NCBI GenBank assembly: GCA_035554115.1
Contig: DATMIW010000067.1
Location: 1-58,163 of the forward strand
Reading direction: 5' to 3'
Source: CAXTSE01 sp035554115
Lineage (GTDB): Bacteria > Actinomycetota > Actinomycetes > Actinomycetales > Microbacteriaceae
DNA length: 58,163 bases
Within the stretch, counting starts at the first letter, position 1, and every line of letters starts with the position of its first letter. The notes beneath the pieces were generated by a model. It was given only the letters and a program-made list of their open reading frames with translations, was not told the DNA's origin and did no database searches. A program made the translations under genes and the position numbers. Positions 25,050-34,216 of the stretch are shown here, piece after piece.

Positions 25050-25711
25050 GCGAAGACTCGCGGACTCGTTGCGAGGCTTGGCGCGAGGTGCTCGGAGAAT
25101 GCCTTTTCGACGAGCGGAACGACGTCCGTCGGAGTGACAAGGCGACCAAGTTCACGGCTGATGCTGGTGACACCGGCATCGACCAGCCCGCACGCAACGA
25201 TTGCGTCATACGCGTCGAAGGAGTTGCTGCAATTCAGAGCGAATCCGTGGCTCGTTACTCCGTCCGCGACTCGGATGCCGATGGCCGCGATCTTTTCCCC
25301 GGCGTGGGTGTCGTCGGCCCGCATCCAGACGCCACTGCGCCCTTCTACGCGAGCCGCTGTGATACCCAGTTCGGCGAGCACGGCTATCAGCAGTCCTTCC
25401 AGTCGGCGCACATAGGCGACGACGTCGATCGGCTCAGCGAGCTTGACGATCGGATAGCCGATCAGCTGCCCGGGACCGTGCCAGGTGATCTTGCCGCCAC
25501 GATCCACATCGATGACAGGCGAGCCGTCGTTCGGTCGTTCATGAACCTCGGTGCGTTTGCCAGCGGTGTAGACCGACGGATGCTCGAGGAAGAGGACGGT
25601 GTCTGGCGCCTGACCACTCACGACAGCGGCGTGCAGAGCACGTTGCTGATCGAGAGCGATCGGATACGGCACGGAGTTGGCGCTTAGCCCCGCGACGACG
25701 TAGTCGACCAC
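25046..25711 (-). CDS. lipB: Octanoyl-(acyl-carrier-protein)-protein octanoyltransferase
   Basis: A 221-residue transferase that moves octanoyl from ACP to the lipoyl-domain Lys. Key features: VYTAGKR (residues 48-53), RGGKITWHGPGQLIGYPI (71-88), the Lys140 of EKIAAIG, HGFALNCSN (155-163) and Cys174 of ACGL, the acyl-enzyme nucleophile. First gene of the lipB-lipA-DUF4191 operon on the minus strand; it diverges from the pseudokinase gene with 39 bases between starts. Confidence 0.95.
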   Translation of the reverse strand: MVDYVVAGLSANSVPYPIALDQQRALHAAVVSGQAPDTVLFLEHPSVYTAGKRTEVHERPNDGSPVIDVDRGGKITWHGPGQLIGYPIVKLAEPIDVVAYVRRLEGLLIAVLAELGITAARVEGRSGVWMRADDTHAGEKIAAIGIRVADGVTSHGFALNCSNSFDAYDAIVACGLVDAGVTSISRELGRLVTPTDVVPLVEKAFSEHLAPSLATSPRVFA

Positions 25712-25750
25712 GGATTCAGTCTCGCATACCCCTCCTCACCGGGCTGGCAT

Positions 25751-26278
25751 ATGACCAACTCTCCCCGGATCGGCCCGAGCTGGTGGCTGGGTGCGGTCGA
25801 CGCGGTGCACGATCGGGCCATGATCACTCGAGAGTCTGCCGATGCACTGTCCGTCGCAGGATACGAATTGCTTCGCGTGATCGGTCGTGGTTCGCGGTCG
25901 ACGGTATGGGTAGCGTCGCCTGGCGATATTGCGGTGAAGGTGGTGAATCGCGAACATCGGGTCGCTGCGATCCATGAGCTCGAGGCACTAGAACGAGCGC
26001 AGGGTTCGCACGTCGTCGAACTTCATGACGTTGATATGGCCGGGCCTTCGCCGGCGCTCATCTTCGAGAGGCTGCGAGGTGATTCGCTCGCCGATCTCAT
26101 GCGCGATCGGGCATATATCGATGCGGGAGAAGCTGTCACGATTCTGGCTCCGATCGCCGAAGTCGTGGGCCGACTGCATGCGGCAGGGGTGGCTCACGGG
26201 AATATCTCTCCGGCTACTATCCATTTCCGTTCAGACGGTGCGTCTCCGGGCGACGCGAGAGGGCGGCGCGCATTCTGA
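25751..26278 (+). pseudogene. N-terminal part of a split pseudokinase
   Basis: A 175-residue reading frame starting a protein-kinase fold: glycine loop IGRGSRST (44-51), Lys63 in AVKVV, a helix-C Glu (76 or 78), hinge LIFERLRGDSL, and a catalytic loop VAHGNISPATIHF. In the loop the kinase H-R-D becomes H-G-N, so phosphotransfer is improbable. The frame ends 17 residues later, without the DFG segment or C-lobe; TGA at 26276 overlaps the ATG of the next frame. The reading breaks off where related actinobacterial proteins continue into a short C-lobe, membrane helix and outer domain, so I read the two frames as one gene split by a deletion or frameshift. The start may instead be ATG 25820 (MITRESADAL). 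Confidence 0.6.
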
Positions 26279-27147
26279 TGGCACGGCTTGAAGCGGTGCC
26301 GCCAGAGCGCATCGCAGCGGTTCTGGTGAAAGAGATCTTCGACGTGGCTGCGGCTATTCCGGTGCGGAGCGCGGAGGACGCGGCTGATCACGATACCGAG
26401 GTCGACCCTGTGCGAGGTGTTCCGGTATCCCAGATGGCTGTGGCCTCCACCATAGAGACTCCGCGTCACCGCGAGGGGCAGACCTCATCACGGGGAACAC
26501 TCGGTTCCTTCGTGTCGGGGCTTCTTGAACGAGGGCCCACCGCGGCCATCCGCACTGCGTTCGTGCGGAGCGAAGTCATGAACTGGTGGCGCTCATTGAC
26601 CACCCGCCGACGTCGGATGCTCGTGGCAGGTGGGTGTGCGGGGCTCGCTGTGGCTATCGCGGTGATCGTGGTCCCGGTTCCCTCGCCTGCTACGCCGGAT
26701 GCTCGCGAGGGACGGATCGTGGCACAGCCGGACGCGTCACAGCAAAGAACCCCGTCTGCGAAGCCCACTGCGGATGCCGCCATTAATGGCGACGACCCTC
26801 TGGCTGCGCTCGAAGTCCTTCTTGACCGCCGTGACGAGTGCTACCGAACCCGGTCTATCCTGTGCGTCGACGGCTTCGATCAGCCCGGATCCTCGGCCAG
26901 CGAGGGTGACGGTCGAGCGGTTGCGGCGAGCGACGGCGATAGGGAAATTGATGCGGCGCTGCCCGGACCGGCGGCGGAATTCGATCTGGAGTCTGCACTG
27001 ATCGCTGAGCGACTCGGAGACTCGGCCTTGATCGAGGTGACCGTGGATACGCGTCCGGCCTCGCTTCTCTTGATGCGAAGCGAGGCCGGATGGCGAATAC
27101 GTGACTACCTCATGCCCATGGCAGAGGCAACCGAGGGTGAAGGCTAG
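26278..27147 (+). CDS. C-terminal part of the split pseudokinase: membrane-anchored protein
   Basis: A 289-residue frame that begins in the TGATG overlap. Residues 1-30 (MARLEAVPPERIAAVLVKEIFDVAAAIPV) look like the end of a kinase-like C-lobe, followed by a linker, a basic stretch TTRRRR, one transmembrane helix (113-133), a disordered Pro/Ala-rich linker and an outer region with two Cys (DECYRTRSILCVDG) that ends in VTVDTRPASLLLMRSEAGWRIRDYLMP, a fold resembling small extracytoplasmic domains. It may be translated separately by coupling, or be the remnant of the split gene. The end shares CTAG with the convergent sucB stop. Confidence 0.65.
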   Translation: MARLEAVPPERIAAVLVKEIFDVAAAIPVRSAEDAADHDTEVDPVRGVPVSQMAVASTIETPRHREGQTSSRGTLGSFVSGLLERGPTAAIRTAFVRSEVMNWWRSLTTRRRRMLVAGGCAGLAVAIAVIVVPVPSPATPDAREGRIVAQPDASQQRTPSAKPTADAAINGDDPLAALEVLLDRRDECYRTRSILCVDGFDQPGSSASEGDGRAVAASDGDREIDAALPGPAAEFDLESALIAERLGDSALIEVTVDTRPASLLLMRSEAGWRIRDYLMPMAEATEGEG

Positions 27148-28700
27148 ATGCCGAGCTTGTCGGCGAAGTCGCCGCCCTCGAGACGGTTCTTGATCGCGGT
27201 CAGGAACCGTGCGGCGTCGGCACCATCAACGATGCGGTGGTCGTACGACAGGGCCAGGTACACCACGGAGCGGATCGCGATGGCATCTGATCCGCTGTCA
27301 CTCACGACGACCGGCTTCTTCTGCACAATGCCTGTGCCGAGAATGGCGACCTGGGGGAGGAAGACGACAGGGGTGTCGAAGAGTGCGCCGCGCGATCCGG
27401 TGTTGGTGACGGTGAAGGTGCCCCCGGCGAGCTCATCGGGCTTCAACTTGTTGTCACGGGTACGAGACGCAAGATCGGCGATCTGCGCTGCGAGCCCTGC
27501 GAGGTCGAGGTCTCCTGCATTGCGGATAACGGGCGTCAGCAGTCCGCGCTCCGTGTCAACCGCCATGCTGATGTTCTCGTGATCGGGATAGACGATGCTG
27601 TCGCCGTCGACAGTTGCGTTGATGATCGGGTAGGCGCGCAATGCCTCCGCCGCCGCAAGGGTGAAGAACGGCAGGAACGTCAGTTTGTTGCCGGTCTTCT
27701 CCTGGAAGCTCGACTTGACCGAATCCCGGTAGGCCGCGACCTTGGTGACGTCTACCTCGACGACGGTTGTCAACTGGGCCATCGTCTGCATAGAGACGAC
27801 GGCGCGTTCGGCAACAACCTTGCGCAGGCGCGACATCGGAACGGTGGTGCCACGCAACGGGGAGGTCTCGACCGCAGGGGCGCTCGTCGCCGCAGACGCG
27901 GAGGCCGGAGCGCTCACAGGAGCTTCGACTGCCACGGCGGCGAGAACGTCCTGCTTGCGAATGCGACCGCCAACGCCTGTTCCTGTGAGCGAGTCGAGGT
28001 CGACACCGCTGTCATGGGCCAGCTTGCGAACGATCGGGGTGATGTACCCGGCGTGGGCACTGGCGAGGCCGCCTCCCATGGGGACTTCGGACGCCGCTGG
28101 AGGCGTCGAGACTGCGGGCGCCTCGCTCGACGGAGCTGGCGGCGTCTCGGCTGCCGGAGCAGGGGTTTCCGCGGCTGGCACCGAAGGCTCGGCAGCAGGG
28201 GCCGGTACTTCAGCGGCGGGCGCGGGAGCTTCCGGAGCGGGAGCCTCGGGGGCATGTGCCTCGGCAGGAACGTCATTCGCCGGAGCGGCGGGCTGCTCTG
28301 CAGCCGCGGGGGTCTGCACGTGAGCCACCGGTTCCGTGACCGCAGCAGGCGATGCTGCAGGAACCGGGGCCTCAGTTGCTGCGGGAGCGGCTTCAGGGGC
28401 AGGGGCTGCTACAGGAGCGGCCTCGGGGGACGGAACCTCTGCGAGAGCGGTGGCCGCACCCGATCCGTCACCGATGGTGACCAAAGCGGTTCCGACCTCT
28501 ACTGTTTCGTCTTCGGCAACCAGAATCGCCTCGATGACGCCGGCCACGGGGGACGGGATCTCTGTGTCGACCTTGTCGGTCGAGACTTCGAGCAGTGGTT
28601 CATCGACCTCGACACGGTCGCCGACGTTCTTCAGCCAGCGCGTCACCGTGCCTTCAGTCACGCTTTCGCCGAGGGCCGGAAGGCTGACGGATTCGCTCAC
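27144..28700 (-). CDS. sucB: 2-oxo acid dehydrogenase E2 component (dihydrolipoamide acyltransferase)
   Basis: A 518-residue E2. Domains in order: one lipoyl domain (residues 1-80) with the lipoylated Lys43 in TDKVDTEIPSP; a linker of about 130 residues made almost wholly of Ala, Pro, Glu and Val; a peripheral-subunit-binding domain (YITPIVRKLAHDSGVDLDSL with GVGGRIRKQDVL, around 215-255); and the acyltransferase core ending in YDHRIVDGADAARFL, with the catalytic His and Asp. In actinobacteria this E2 serves pyruvate dehydrogenase as well as 2-oxoglutarate dehydrogenase, so the sucB symbol is a convention. lpd lies just upstream on the same strand (59 bases). Confidence 0.93.
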   Translation of the reverse strand: MSESVSLPALGESVTEGTVTRWLKNVGDRVEVDEPLLEVSTDKVDTEIPSPVAGVIEAILVAEDETVEVGTALVTIGDGSGAATALAEVPSPEAAPVAAPAPEAAPAATEAPVPAASPAAVTEPVAHVQTPAAAEQPAAPANDVPAEAHAPEAPAPEAPAPAAEVPAPAAEPSVPAAETPAPAAETPPAPSSEAPAVSTPPAASEVPMGGGLASAHAGYITPIVRKLAHDSGVDLDSLTGTGVGGRIRKQDVLAAVAVEAPVSAPASASAATSAPAVETSPLRGTTVPMSRLRKVVAERAVVSMQTMAQLTTVVEVDVTKVAAYRDSVKSSFQEKTGNKLTFLPFFTLAAAEALRAYPIINATVDGDSIVYPDHENISMAVDTERGLLTPVIRNAGDLDLAGLAAQIADLASRTRDNKLKPDELAGGTFTVTNTGSRGALFDTPVVFLPQVAILGTGIVQKKPVVVSDSGSDAIAIRSVVYLALSYDHRIVDGADAARFLTAIKNRLEGGDFADKLGI

Positions 28701-28758
28701 GTGGTGCTCCTTATAACAGCTGTGCCAAGTTCAGTGTAGGTGGGGATGAGGCAGAATC

Positions 28759-30132
28759 TCAGATCGCGTGCAAGGGTTTGCCGGCGATTGCGAGGAAGGC
28801 TTCGCCGAGCGCCTCGTTCTGAGTCGGATGCGCGTGAATGAACGGCGCAATGTCTTCGGGATAGGCCTCCCAGTTGACCGCCAACTGTGCCTCTCCGATG
28901 AGCTCTCCGACGCGCGCGCCGATCATGTGTACGCCCACCACGGGGCCGTCCTTGACGCGCACAACCTTCACCGATCCGGAGGTGCCGATGATGTGGCTCT
29001 TGCCGTTGCCAGCCAGGTTGTAGTCGTAGCTGGACACAGCTTCTGCGCCGTATTGCTCCACGGCCTTCGCTTCTGTGAGGCCAACCGACGCGACTTCGGG
29101 GTCGGAATAGGTGACCTTGGGAATATTGATGTCACTGACGACCACGGGCTTGAGGCCGGCAATCTCCTCTGCGACGAATATGCCGTGCTGGAAACCGCGG
29201 TGGGCCAACTGCAGCCCAGGAACAATATCGCCAACAGCCCACACCCCGGGAATGTTGGTGCGCAGTCGGTCGTCCGTAGTGACGAACCCGCGATCCACGT
29301 TCACGCCGACTTCTTCAAATCCGAGACCGGCTGTTGAGGGGCCACGACCGACGGCGACCAAGAGCAGGTCTGCCTCCACGGTTTCGCCGTTCTCGAGAGT
29401 GACGACGACACCCCGTTCGTCCTGAGTGACGCTGGAGAAACGGACACCCAGCTTGAAATCGATGCCACGCTTGCGGAATGCCCGTTCGAAGGACTTGCTG
29501 ATCGCCTCGTCTTCATTCGGGACCAGGTGCGGCAGCGCCTCAATGATTGTGACCTCTGCGCCGAATGAGCGCCACACGCTGGAGAACTCAACGCCGATCA
29601 CACCGCCGCCGAGAACGGCCACCTTGCGCGGAATGAAGGTGAGCCCGAGTGCCTGTTCGGAGGTGATGACACGGCCGCCGATCTCGAGGCCTGGCAGTGA
29701 GCGGGAGTACGAGCCTGTGGCAAGAACGATGTTCGTGCCCGTGACAGTGATGTCCCCAACTTGAACCGTGGTCGGGGAGGTCAGGCGTCCTTCGCCCTCG
29801 ATCGTTGTGATGCCGCGCGCCTTGATGAGACCTTGAAGGCCCTTCCATTTGCTGGCGACAACTTCTTCGCGGTAGCTGGTGACGGCCGCGATATCGATGC
29901 CGTTCAGCGTTGCCGAGACTCCGTATTTTGCGGATTCGCGGGTGACGTCGGCGACCTCGGCGGCGTGCAGGAGGGCCTTGGTCGGAATACAGCCGACGTG
30001 CAGGCAGGTGCCGCCGACCTTTCCCTTTTCGATGAGGCCAACACTCAGTCCCAACTGACTGGCGCGCAGAGCCGCAGCGTATCCGCCGCTTCCCGCTCCC
30101 AGAACGACAAGGTCAAAGTTCTGCTCGGTCAA
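28759..30132 (-). CDS. lpd: Dihydrolipoyl dehydrogenase (E3)
   Basis: A 457-residue flavoprotein disulfide reductase that reoxidises dihydrolipoyl groups of E2 with NAD. The FAD-binding LVVLGAGSGGYAAALRASQLG, the redox pair Cys43 and Cys48 (GGTCLHVGCIPTK), the NAD site VAVLGGGVIGVEFSSVW, and the C-terminal HAHPTQNEALGEAF with the active His-Glu pair are all present. The start is a TTG at 30132: AGAGGAG lies seven bases before it, and the enzyme family begins at TEQNFDLVVLG. An in-frame ATG at 30189 would add 19 unrelated residues. Confidence 0.95.
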   Translation of the reverse strand: MTEQNFDLVVLGAGSGGYAAALRASQLGLSVGLIEKGKVGGTCLHVGCIPTKALLHAAEVADVTRESAKYGVSATLNGIDIAAVTSYREEVVASKWKGLQGLIKARGITTIEGEGRLTSPTTVQVGDITVTGTNIVLATGSYSRSLPGLEIGGRVITSEQALGLTFIPRKVAVLGGGVIGVEFSSVWRSFGAEVTIIEALPHLVPNEDEAISKSFERAFRKRGIDFKLGVRFSSVTQDERGVVVTLENGETVEADLLLVAVGRGPSTAGLGFEEVGVNVDRGFVTTDDRLRTNIPGVWAVGDIVPGLQLAHRGFQHGIFVAEEIAGLKPVVVSDINIPKVTYSDPEVASVGLTEAKAVEQYGAEAVSSYDYNLAGNGKSHIIGTSGSVKVVRVKDGPVVGVHMIGARVGELIGEAQLAVNWEAYPEDIAPFIHAHPTQNEALGEAFLAIAGKPLHAI

Positions 30133-30229
30133 GCGGCCACTCCTCTGTGCATTCAGCATCGACGCACGAAGTGCAGGGGGTGTCGGCACAGCGTCGAATG
30201 GGGCAAGGGTTCTTGCGGATTCGACCCTA

Positions 30230-31726
30230 CTACGGTCGGGAAAAGACTTCCGACAGCGCGATCAGCGTGCGCACAGTTACCCCTGTGGGACCTTTGCCGA
30301 TCATCCCGTAGGGCCGCCCCGAGTTGCTTGCGGTTCCGGCGATATCAAGGTGTGCCCACGGAATCCGCGGGCTGGTCGGCGCGTCGTCAACACGTCCCAC
30401 AAAGTGCTGCAGGAAGTGCGCGGCGACGAGCATCCCGCCCACAGGGTTGGCGGGGCGTCCATTGGCGAGGTCGGCAACATCGCTGTCGAGGGATGAACGC
30501 AGTTCCGGGGGAAGCGGCATGCGCCACAGTGTTTCGCCGACCTCCGACCCCGCCGAAATAAGGGACGCCGTCAGCTCGTCATCGCCCATAACAGGGATGT
30601 ATCGCTCGCCCAGGGCGCCACGGGCGGCGCCGGTCAGAGTGGCCACGTCGATGATCGCGTCGGGATGTTCTTCGCTGGCAGCTACGAGACCGTCGGCGAG
30701 TACGAGGCGGCCCTCGGCGTCGGTGTTGAGCACCTCAACTGTTGTTCCTCCGCGCATCCGCAGCACGTCGTTCGGACGGATTGCTGAGCCTGACGGCATG
30801 TTTTCGGCTATGCACAGACGGGCTGTGAGCTGCAGAGGAAGCTCAAGCTGGGCGACAGCGACGATCACGGCGAGGACCGTTGCGGCACCGGTCATGTCGT
30901 ATTTCATTCCCGCCATCGATGCGGCGGGCTTCAAGGACAGGCCGCCCGAATCGAAGGTGATGCCCTTGCCGACGAGAGAGAGATGGCGGGTTGCTCCCGC
31001 GGGGGAGTAGCGCAGTGTCACGAGGCGCGGCGGACGCGTGCTTCCCGCACCGACCCCGAGAATGCCGCCAAAGCCGTGCTCGGCGAGGCCGTCTTCGTCC
31101 AAAACTTCAACGGATATGGGTAGGCCCGCAGCGCGCTCGACCGCGGCGGCCGCGAGGGTGGCCGGGTAGAGGTCCGATGGCGGAGCATTGACGAGATCGC
31201 GCACGGTGTGAATAGCGGTGACGATGGCAGTGGCGCGATGAACCGCATCCGACTCGATGAGCTGCGAGGAGACGTGTGCGGTGATCGTTGCGGCGGGGGT
31301 GCGTGTGCTTTCACGCGACGTGACGCGGTAGTCGGTGTAGGAGTACGCACCGATACCTGCGCCTTCGAGGACGGCTTCAGCGGCTTCGGCCGAGTCGATG
31401 GGCACTGCAAATGCGATGCTCTCGACACCGACGAGCTGGCGTGCGGCCGCCCCTGCAGCCGCACGCAGTGCCTCGATGGTGGGGGTGGCCACCCCCAGCC
31501 CTATCAACACCACGGGTGCGCCACCGTCGGGACCGGGCAGACGGCGTAGTTCGTCGGAAGCGCCTGTGGCGGCGATACCGGGAAGGACTGCGTTGATCCA
31601 GTCGAACGCGGGGTCGTCGCCGGCAACTTGAGCACCGGCCTCCCCTGTCAGGATGCCGATGATCAGAGCGTCGGCAGATGAGGAAGCGGCGGGCTCGGAT
31701 GAGATCTGAAGTGTGGGGACGGCCAT
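30230..31726 (-). CDS. pepA: Leucyl aminopeptidase (M17)
   Basis: A 498-residue cytosolic metallopeptidase that trims N-terminal residues from peptides. Metal and catalytic motifs: VGKGITFDSGGLSLKP, MKYDMTGAATVL, and the diagnostic NTDAEGRLVLADGL, followed by GALGERYIPV. The N-terminal domain (about residues 1-170) is divergent, as is usual. Single gene on the minus strand; it diverges from the PAC2 protein gene across 91 bases. Confidence 0.95.
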   Translation of the reverse strand: MAVPTLQISSEPAASSSADALIIGILTGEAGAQVAGDDPAFDWINAVLPGIAATGASDELRRLPGPDGGAPVVLIGLGVATPTIEALRAAAGAAARQLVGVESIAFAVPIDSAEAAEAVLEGAGIGAYSYTDYRVTSRESTRTPAATITAHVSSQLIESDAVHRATAIVTAIHTVRDLVNAPPSDLYPATLAAAAVERAAGLPISVEVLDEDGLAEHGFGGILGVGAGSTRPPRLVTLRYSPAGATRHLSLVGKGITFDSGGLSLKPAASMAGMKYDMTGAATVLAVIVAVAQLELPLQLTARLCIAENMPSGSAIRPNDVLRMRGGTTVEVLNTDAEGRLVLADGLVAASEEHPDAIIDVATLTGAARGALGERYIPVMGDDELTASLISAGSEVGETLWRMPLPPELRSSLDSDVADLANGRPANPVGGMLVAAHFLQHFVGRVDDAPTSPRIPWAHLDIAGTASNSGRPYGMIGKGPTGVTVRTLIALSEVFSRP

Positions 31727-31817
31727 AGCGGTCAGGGTATCTGCTGTTCGCTATCGGCTTGACGTGGCGTGTCTGTGAATCCGGCAGGGCAGGAACACGA
31801 GATTTAGACTGGGGGGC

Positions 31818-32729
31818 ATGCGCGATCCGGATGGACTCTACGACCTCTCCCTTGAGGTGACTGCCGTTCCCCCCGGTCTGCACCTGGTCGCGGGGCTGAC
31901 CGGGTTTTCTGATGCGGGATCGGCCGTGTCCCAGGTGAGCGAATACCTTCTGGACGAACTCGACGTCACCGAGATTGTGCAGTTCGACGCGGACGCGCTG
32001 CTCGACTACCGCGCGCGGCGCCCCGTTATGTATTTCGACGAGGATCATCTCTCGGACTACACCCCCGCAAAACTCTCTCTGTACCTCGCCAAAGACGAAC
32101 TCGGTCAGCCGTTCCTGTTGCTCACCGGCTTCGAGCCGGACTTTCAGTGGGAGCGCTTTACGGCGGCCGTGATGCAACTCGTCGCGCTATATGAGGTGCG
32201 AGACACCACGTGGGTGCACGCCATTCCGATGCCGACCCCGCACACCCGCCCGATCGGCGTGACCGTGAGCGGCAATCGCGTCGACCTGATTGAGAGCATG
32301 TCGGTCTGGAAGCCGCGCACGCAGCTGCCGGCCAACGCCCTCCACCTTCTCGAATACCGGCTCGCCGAAACCGGGCATCCGACCGTTGGCTTCGTCCTGC
32401 TCATCCCGCATTACCTTGCTGACACCGAATATCCTCTGGCTGCCGTCTCAGCTCTCGAGAGCATCTCCGCGGCGACGGGGCTGATCTTCCCCACCGACAG
32501 GCTTCGGGAAGACAACCGGGAGTTCTTGCTCAAAGTGGAGGAGCAGGTGGCGAGCAATCCCGAGTTGCGCAAGCTGGTCGACAGCCTCGAACTGCGGCAC
32601 GACAGCTATATGGAGGACAACCCTCTCCCGTCGCCGTTTGCCGGGTCGGACGGCAAAGTCCCCACGGCCGACGCGATCGCAGCCGAACTCGAGAGGTTCT
32701 TGGCAGAACGAAGCGATCCGCAGCCCTAG
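31818..32729 (+). CDS. PAC2 family protein
   Basis: A 303-residue protein of the PAC2 family (relatives of the eukaryotic proteasome-assembly chaperone 2). Typical segments: HLVAGLTGFSDAGSAVSQVSEYLLDEL, VQFDADALLDYRARRPVMYFDEDHL, LTGFEPDFQWERF, and PTVGFVLLIPHYLADTEYP. Actinobacteria encode several paralogues; their role is unclear, and no proteasome genes are in the window. The C-terminus holds the helical ADAIAAELERFLAERSD. It is followed after nine bases by the MFS transporter, so the two probably form an operon. Confidence 0.9.
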   Translation: MRDPDGLYDLSLEVTAVPPGLHLVAGLTGFSDAGSAVSQVSEYLLDELDVTEIVQFDADALLDYRARRPVMYFDEDHLSDYTPAKLSLYLAKDELGQPFLLLTGFEPDFQWERFTAAVMQLVALYEVRDTTWVHAIPMPTPHTRPIGVTVSGNRVDLIESMSVWKPRTQLPANALHLLEYRLAETGHPTVGFVLLIPHYLADTEYPLAAVSALESISAATGLIFPTDRLREDNREFLLKVEEQVASNPELRKLVDSLELRHDSYMEDNPLPSPFAGSDGKVPTADAIAAELERFLAERSDPQP

Positions 32730-32738
32730 CCTGGCTGA

Positions 32739-34070
32739 ATGAACTCGCGGCGATCTTGGGTGGTCTTCGGCGCCGCCGTCGCCCTCTATCTGATTGCCGT
32801 ACTGCAGCGCACCACATTTGGCGTCGCGGGAGTCGAGGCGACCACCCGCTTCGACGTCGCGGCGGCAGCGCTATCCACCGTGGCCGTCGTGCAGATCGTG
32901 GTCTATGCCGCGCTTCAGATTCCTGTTGGCCTGATTGTCGATCGCTGGGGTCCGCGGGTAATGCTCGCGACCGGTGCGCTCGTCATGGCCGGAGGACAGG
33001 CGATTCTCGCCTTCAGCGACAGCCTCGGCTGGGCGCTGCTCGCGCGCATCCTGGTGGGTGCGGGGGACGCCCTGACTTTTGTCTCGGCGCTGCGATTGGT
33101 GCCCTACTGGTTCAGTGGTCGTCGCGTGCCTCTTCTGACCCAGGTGCTGGGGATGACGGGTCAGCTTGGGCAGGTTCTGGCCGCCTTTCCTTTCGCAATT
33201 TTGTTGGGATCGGCGGGATGGCGCCCGGCCTTCCTTACCGTGAGCGGGGCATCCCTCGGTGCCGTCATTCTGGCCCTCGCACTTGTGCGGACTCGAGAAA
33301 CAGTAGCTACCAGCCCCGTCTCGATCGATGGTGTGCTGCCGCGCCTCCGTTCGGCGCTCGCTCGACCGGGCACGCAGCTCGGTTTCTGGGCCCATCTGCT
33401 GGGTGGCTCTGGTGCCACCATGATGGCCGCGCTGTGGGGGTATCCCTACCTGCGTGCCGCACTCGGGTACTCGCAGGCTCAGGCGGGAGCGGTGTTCTCG
33501 CTATTCGTGGTCGGCACACTTGCCTCCGCGCCCCTCATCGGCTTTCTGGTCGCCCGCTTCCCGTTGCGTCGCAGCAATGTCGTCTTGTCGGTCGTCGCCG
33601 TCCAGTACCTGTCCTGGGCTGTTCTGTTGCTCTGGCCGGGCCGACCACCTCTCGCGGCAGTGATTGTGCTTTTCCTGGCATTAGGGACGGGAGGGCCCGG
33701 ATCGCTGGTCGGATTCGATTTCGCACGAACCTTCAACCCGTCATCGGCCCTCGGGTCGGCATCGGGAATCGTCAACTCCGGGGGATTTCTCGGTGCCTTT
33801 GTGGGCATGTTCGGCGTGGGAGTGGTGCTCGATCTCATGAGTCAGGCGAGCTCGTCGGACCTCTATTCGCTGGATTCTTTCCGCGTTGCATTCGTCGTGC
33901 CGTTCATCATTGCTGCGGGCGGGGTCGTGGGTCTCCTGCACGCTCGACACCGGACGCGGCGGGTGATGTTCGAAGAAGAGGGAATAGTCGTAGCCCCTCT
34001 CTGGGTTGCACTCTTCAGGCGGGGCGAATGTTCTCAGTTCGAGCCGTCGCCCCGCGGTTCTGAGGATTGA
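32739..34070 (+). CDS. MFS transporter
   Basis: A 443-residue protein with about 12 hydrophobic helices. The loop DRWGPRVMLATGALVMAGGQ after helix 2 matches the D-R-x-G-x-R motif of the major facilitator superfamily, and a central loop separates helices 6 and 7 (around residues 185-205). The late GPGSLVGFDFARTFNPSSALGSASGIVNSGGFLGAF is typical of the nitrate/nitrite- and organophosphate-like MFS groups; substrate unknown. The hydrophilic C-terminus (residues 405-443) is Arg- and Glu-rich. Confidence 0.88.
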   Translation: MNSRRSWVVFGAAVALYLIAVLQRTTFGVAGVEATTRFDVAAAALSTVAVVQIVVYAALQIPVGLIVDRWGPRVMLATGALVMAGGQAILAFSDSLGWALLARILVGAGDALTFVSALRLVPYWFSGRRVPLLTQVLGMTGQLGQVLAAFPFAILLGSAGWRPAFLTVSGASLGAVILALALVRTRETVATSPVSIDGVLPRLRSALARPGTQLGFWAHLLGGSGATMMAALWGYPYLRAALGYSQAQAGAVFSLFVVGTLASAPLIGFLVARFPLRRSNVVLSVVAVQYLSWAVLLLWPGRPPLAAVIVLFLALGTGGPGSLVGFDFARTFNPSSALGSASGIVNSGGFLGAFVGMFGVGVVLDLMSQASSSDLYSLDSFRVAFVVPFIIAAGGVVGLLHARHRTRRVMFEEEGIVVAPLWVALFRRGECSQFEPSPRGSED

Positions 34071-34216
34071 CGGGAAGCATCGCCAGTCTGTGTGACAATT
34101 GACGTTCAGGACCCGTTCTCGTTTTCAGGGGCGTTCCCGTTTCGGCACTGCCGATTCGGCGCCGAAGACTTGACATGGGTCCTCGTACTGCCCAGATCCT
34201 CCCGGAAGGGGTCAGC

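Noticed and set aside
34160..34216. TTGACA before sigA as a -35 element
   Set aside because: No matching -10 is found 16-18 bases later, and the short distance to the start makes a real promoter doubtful.
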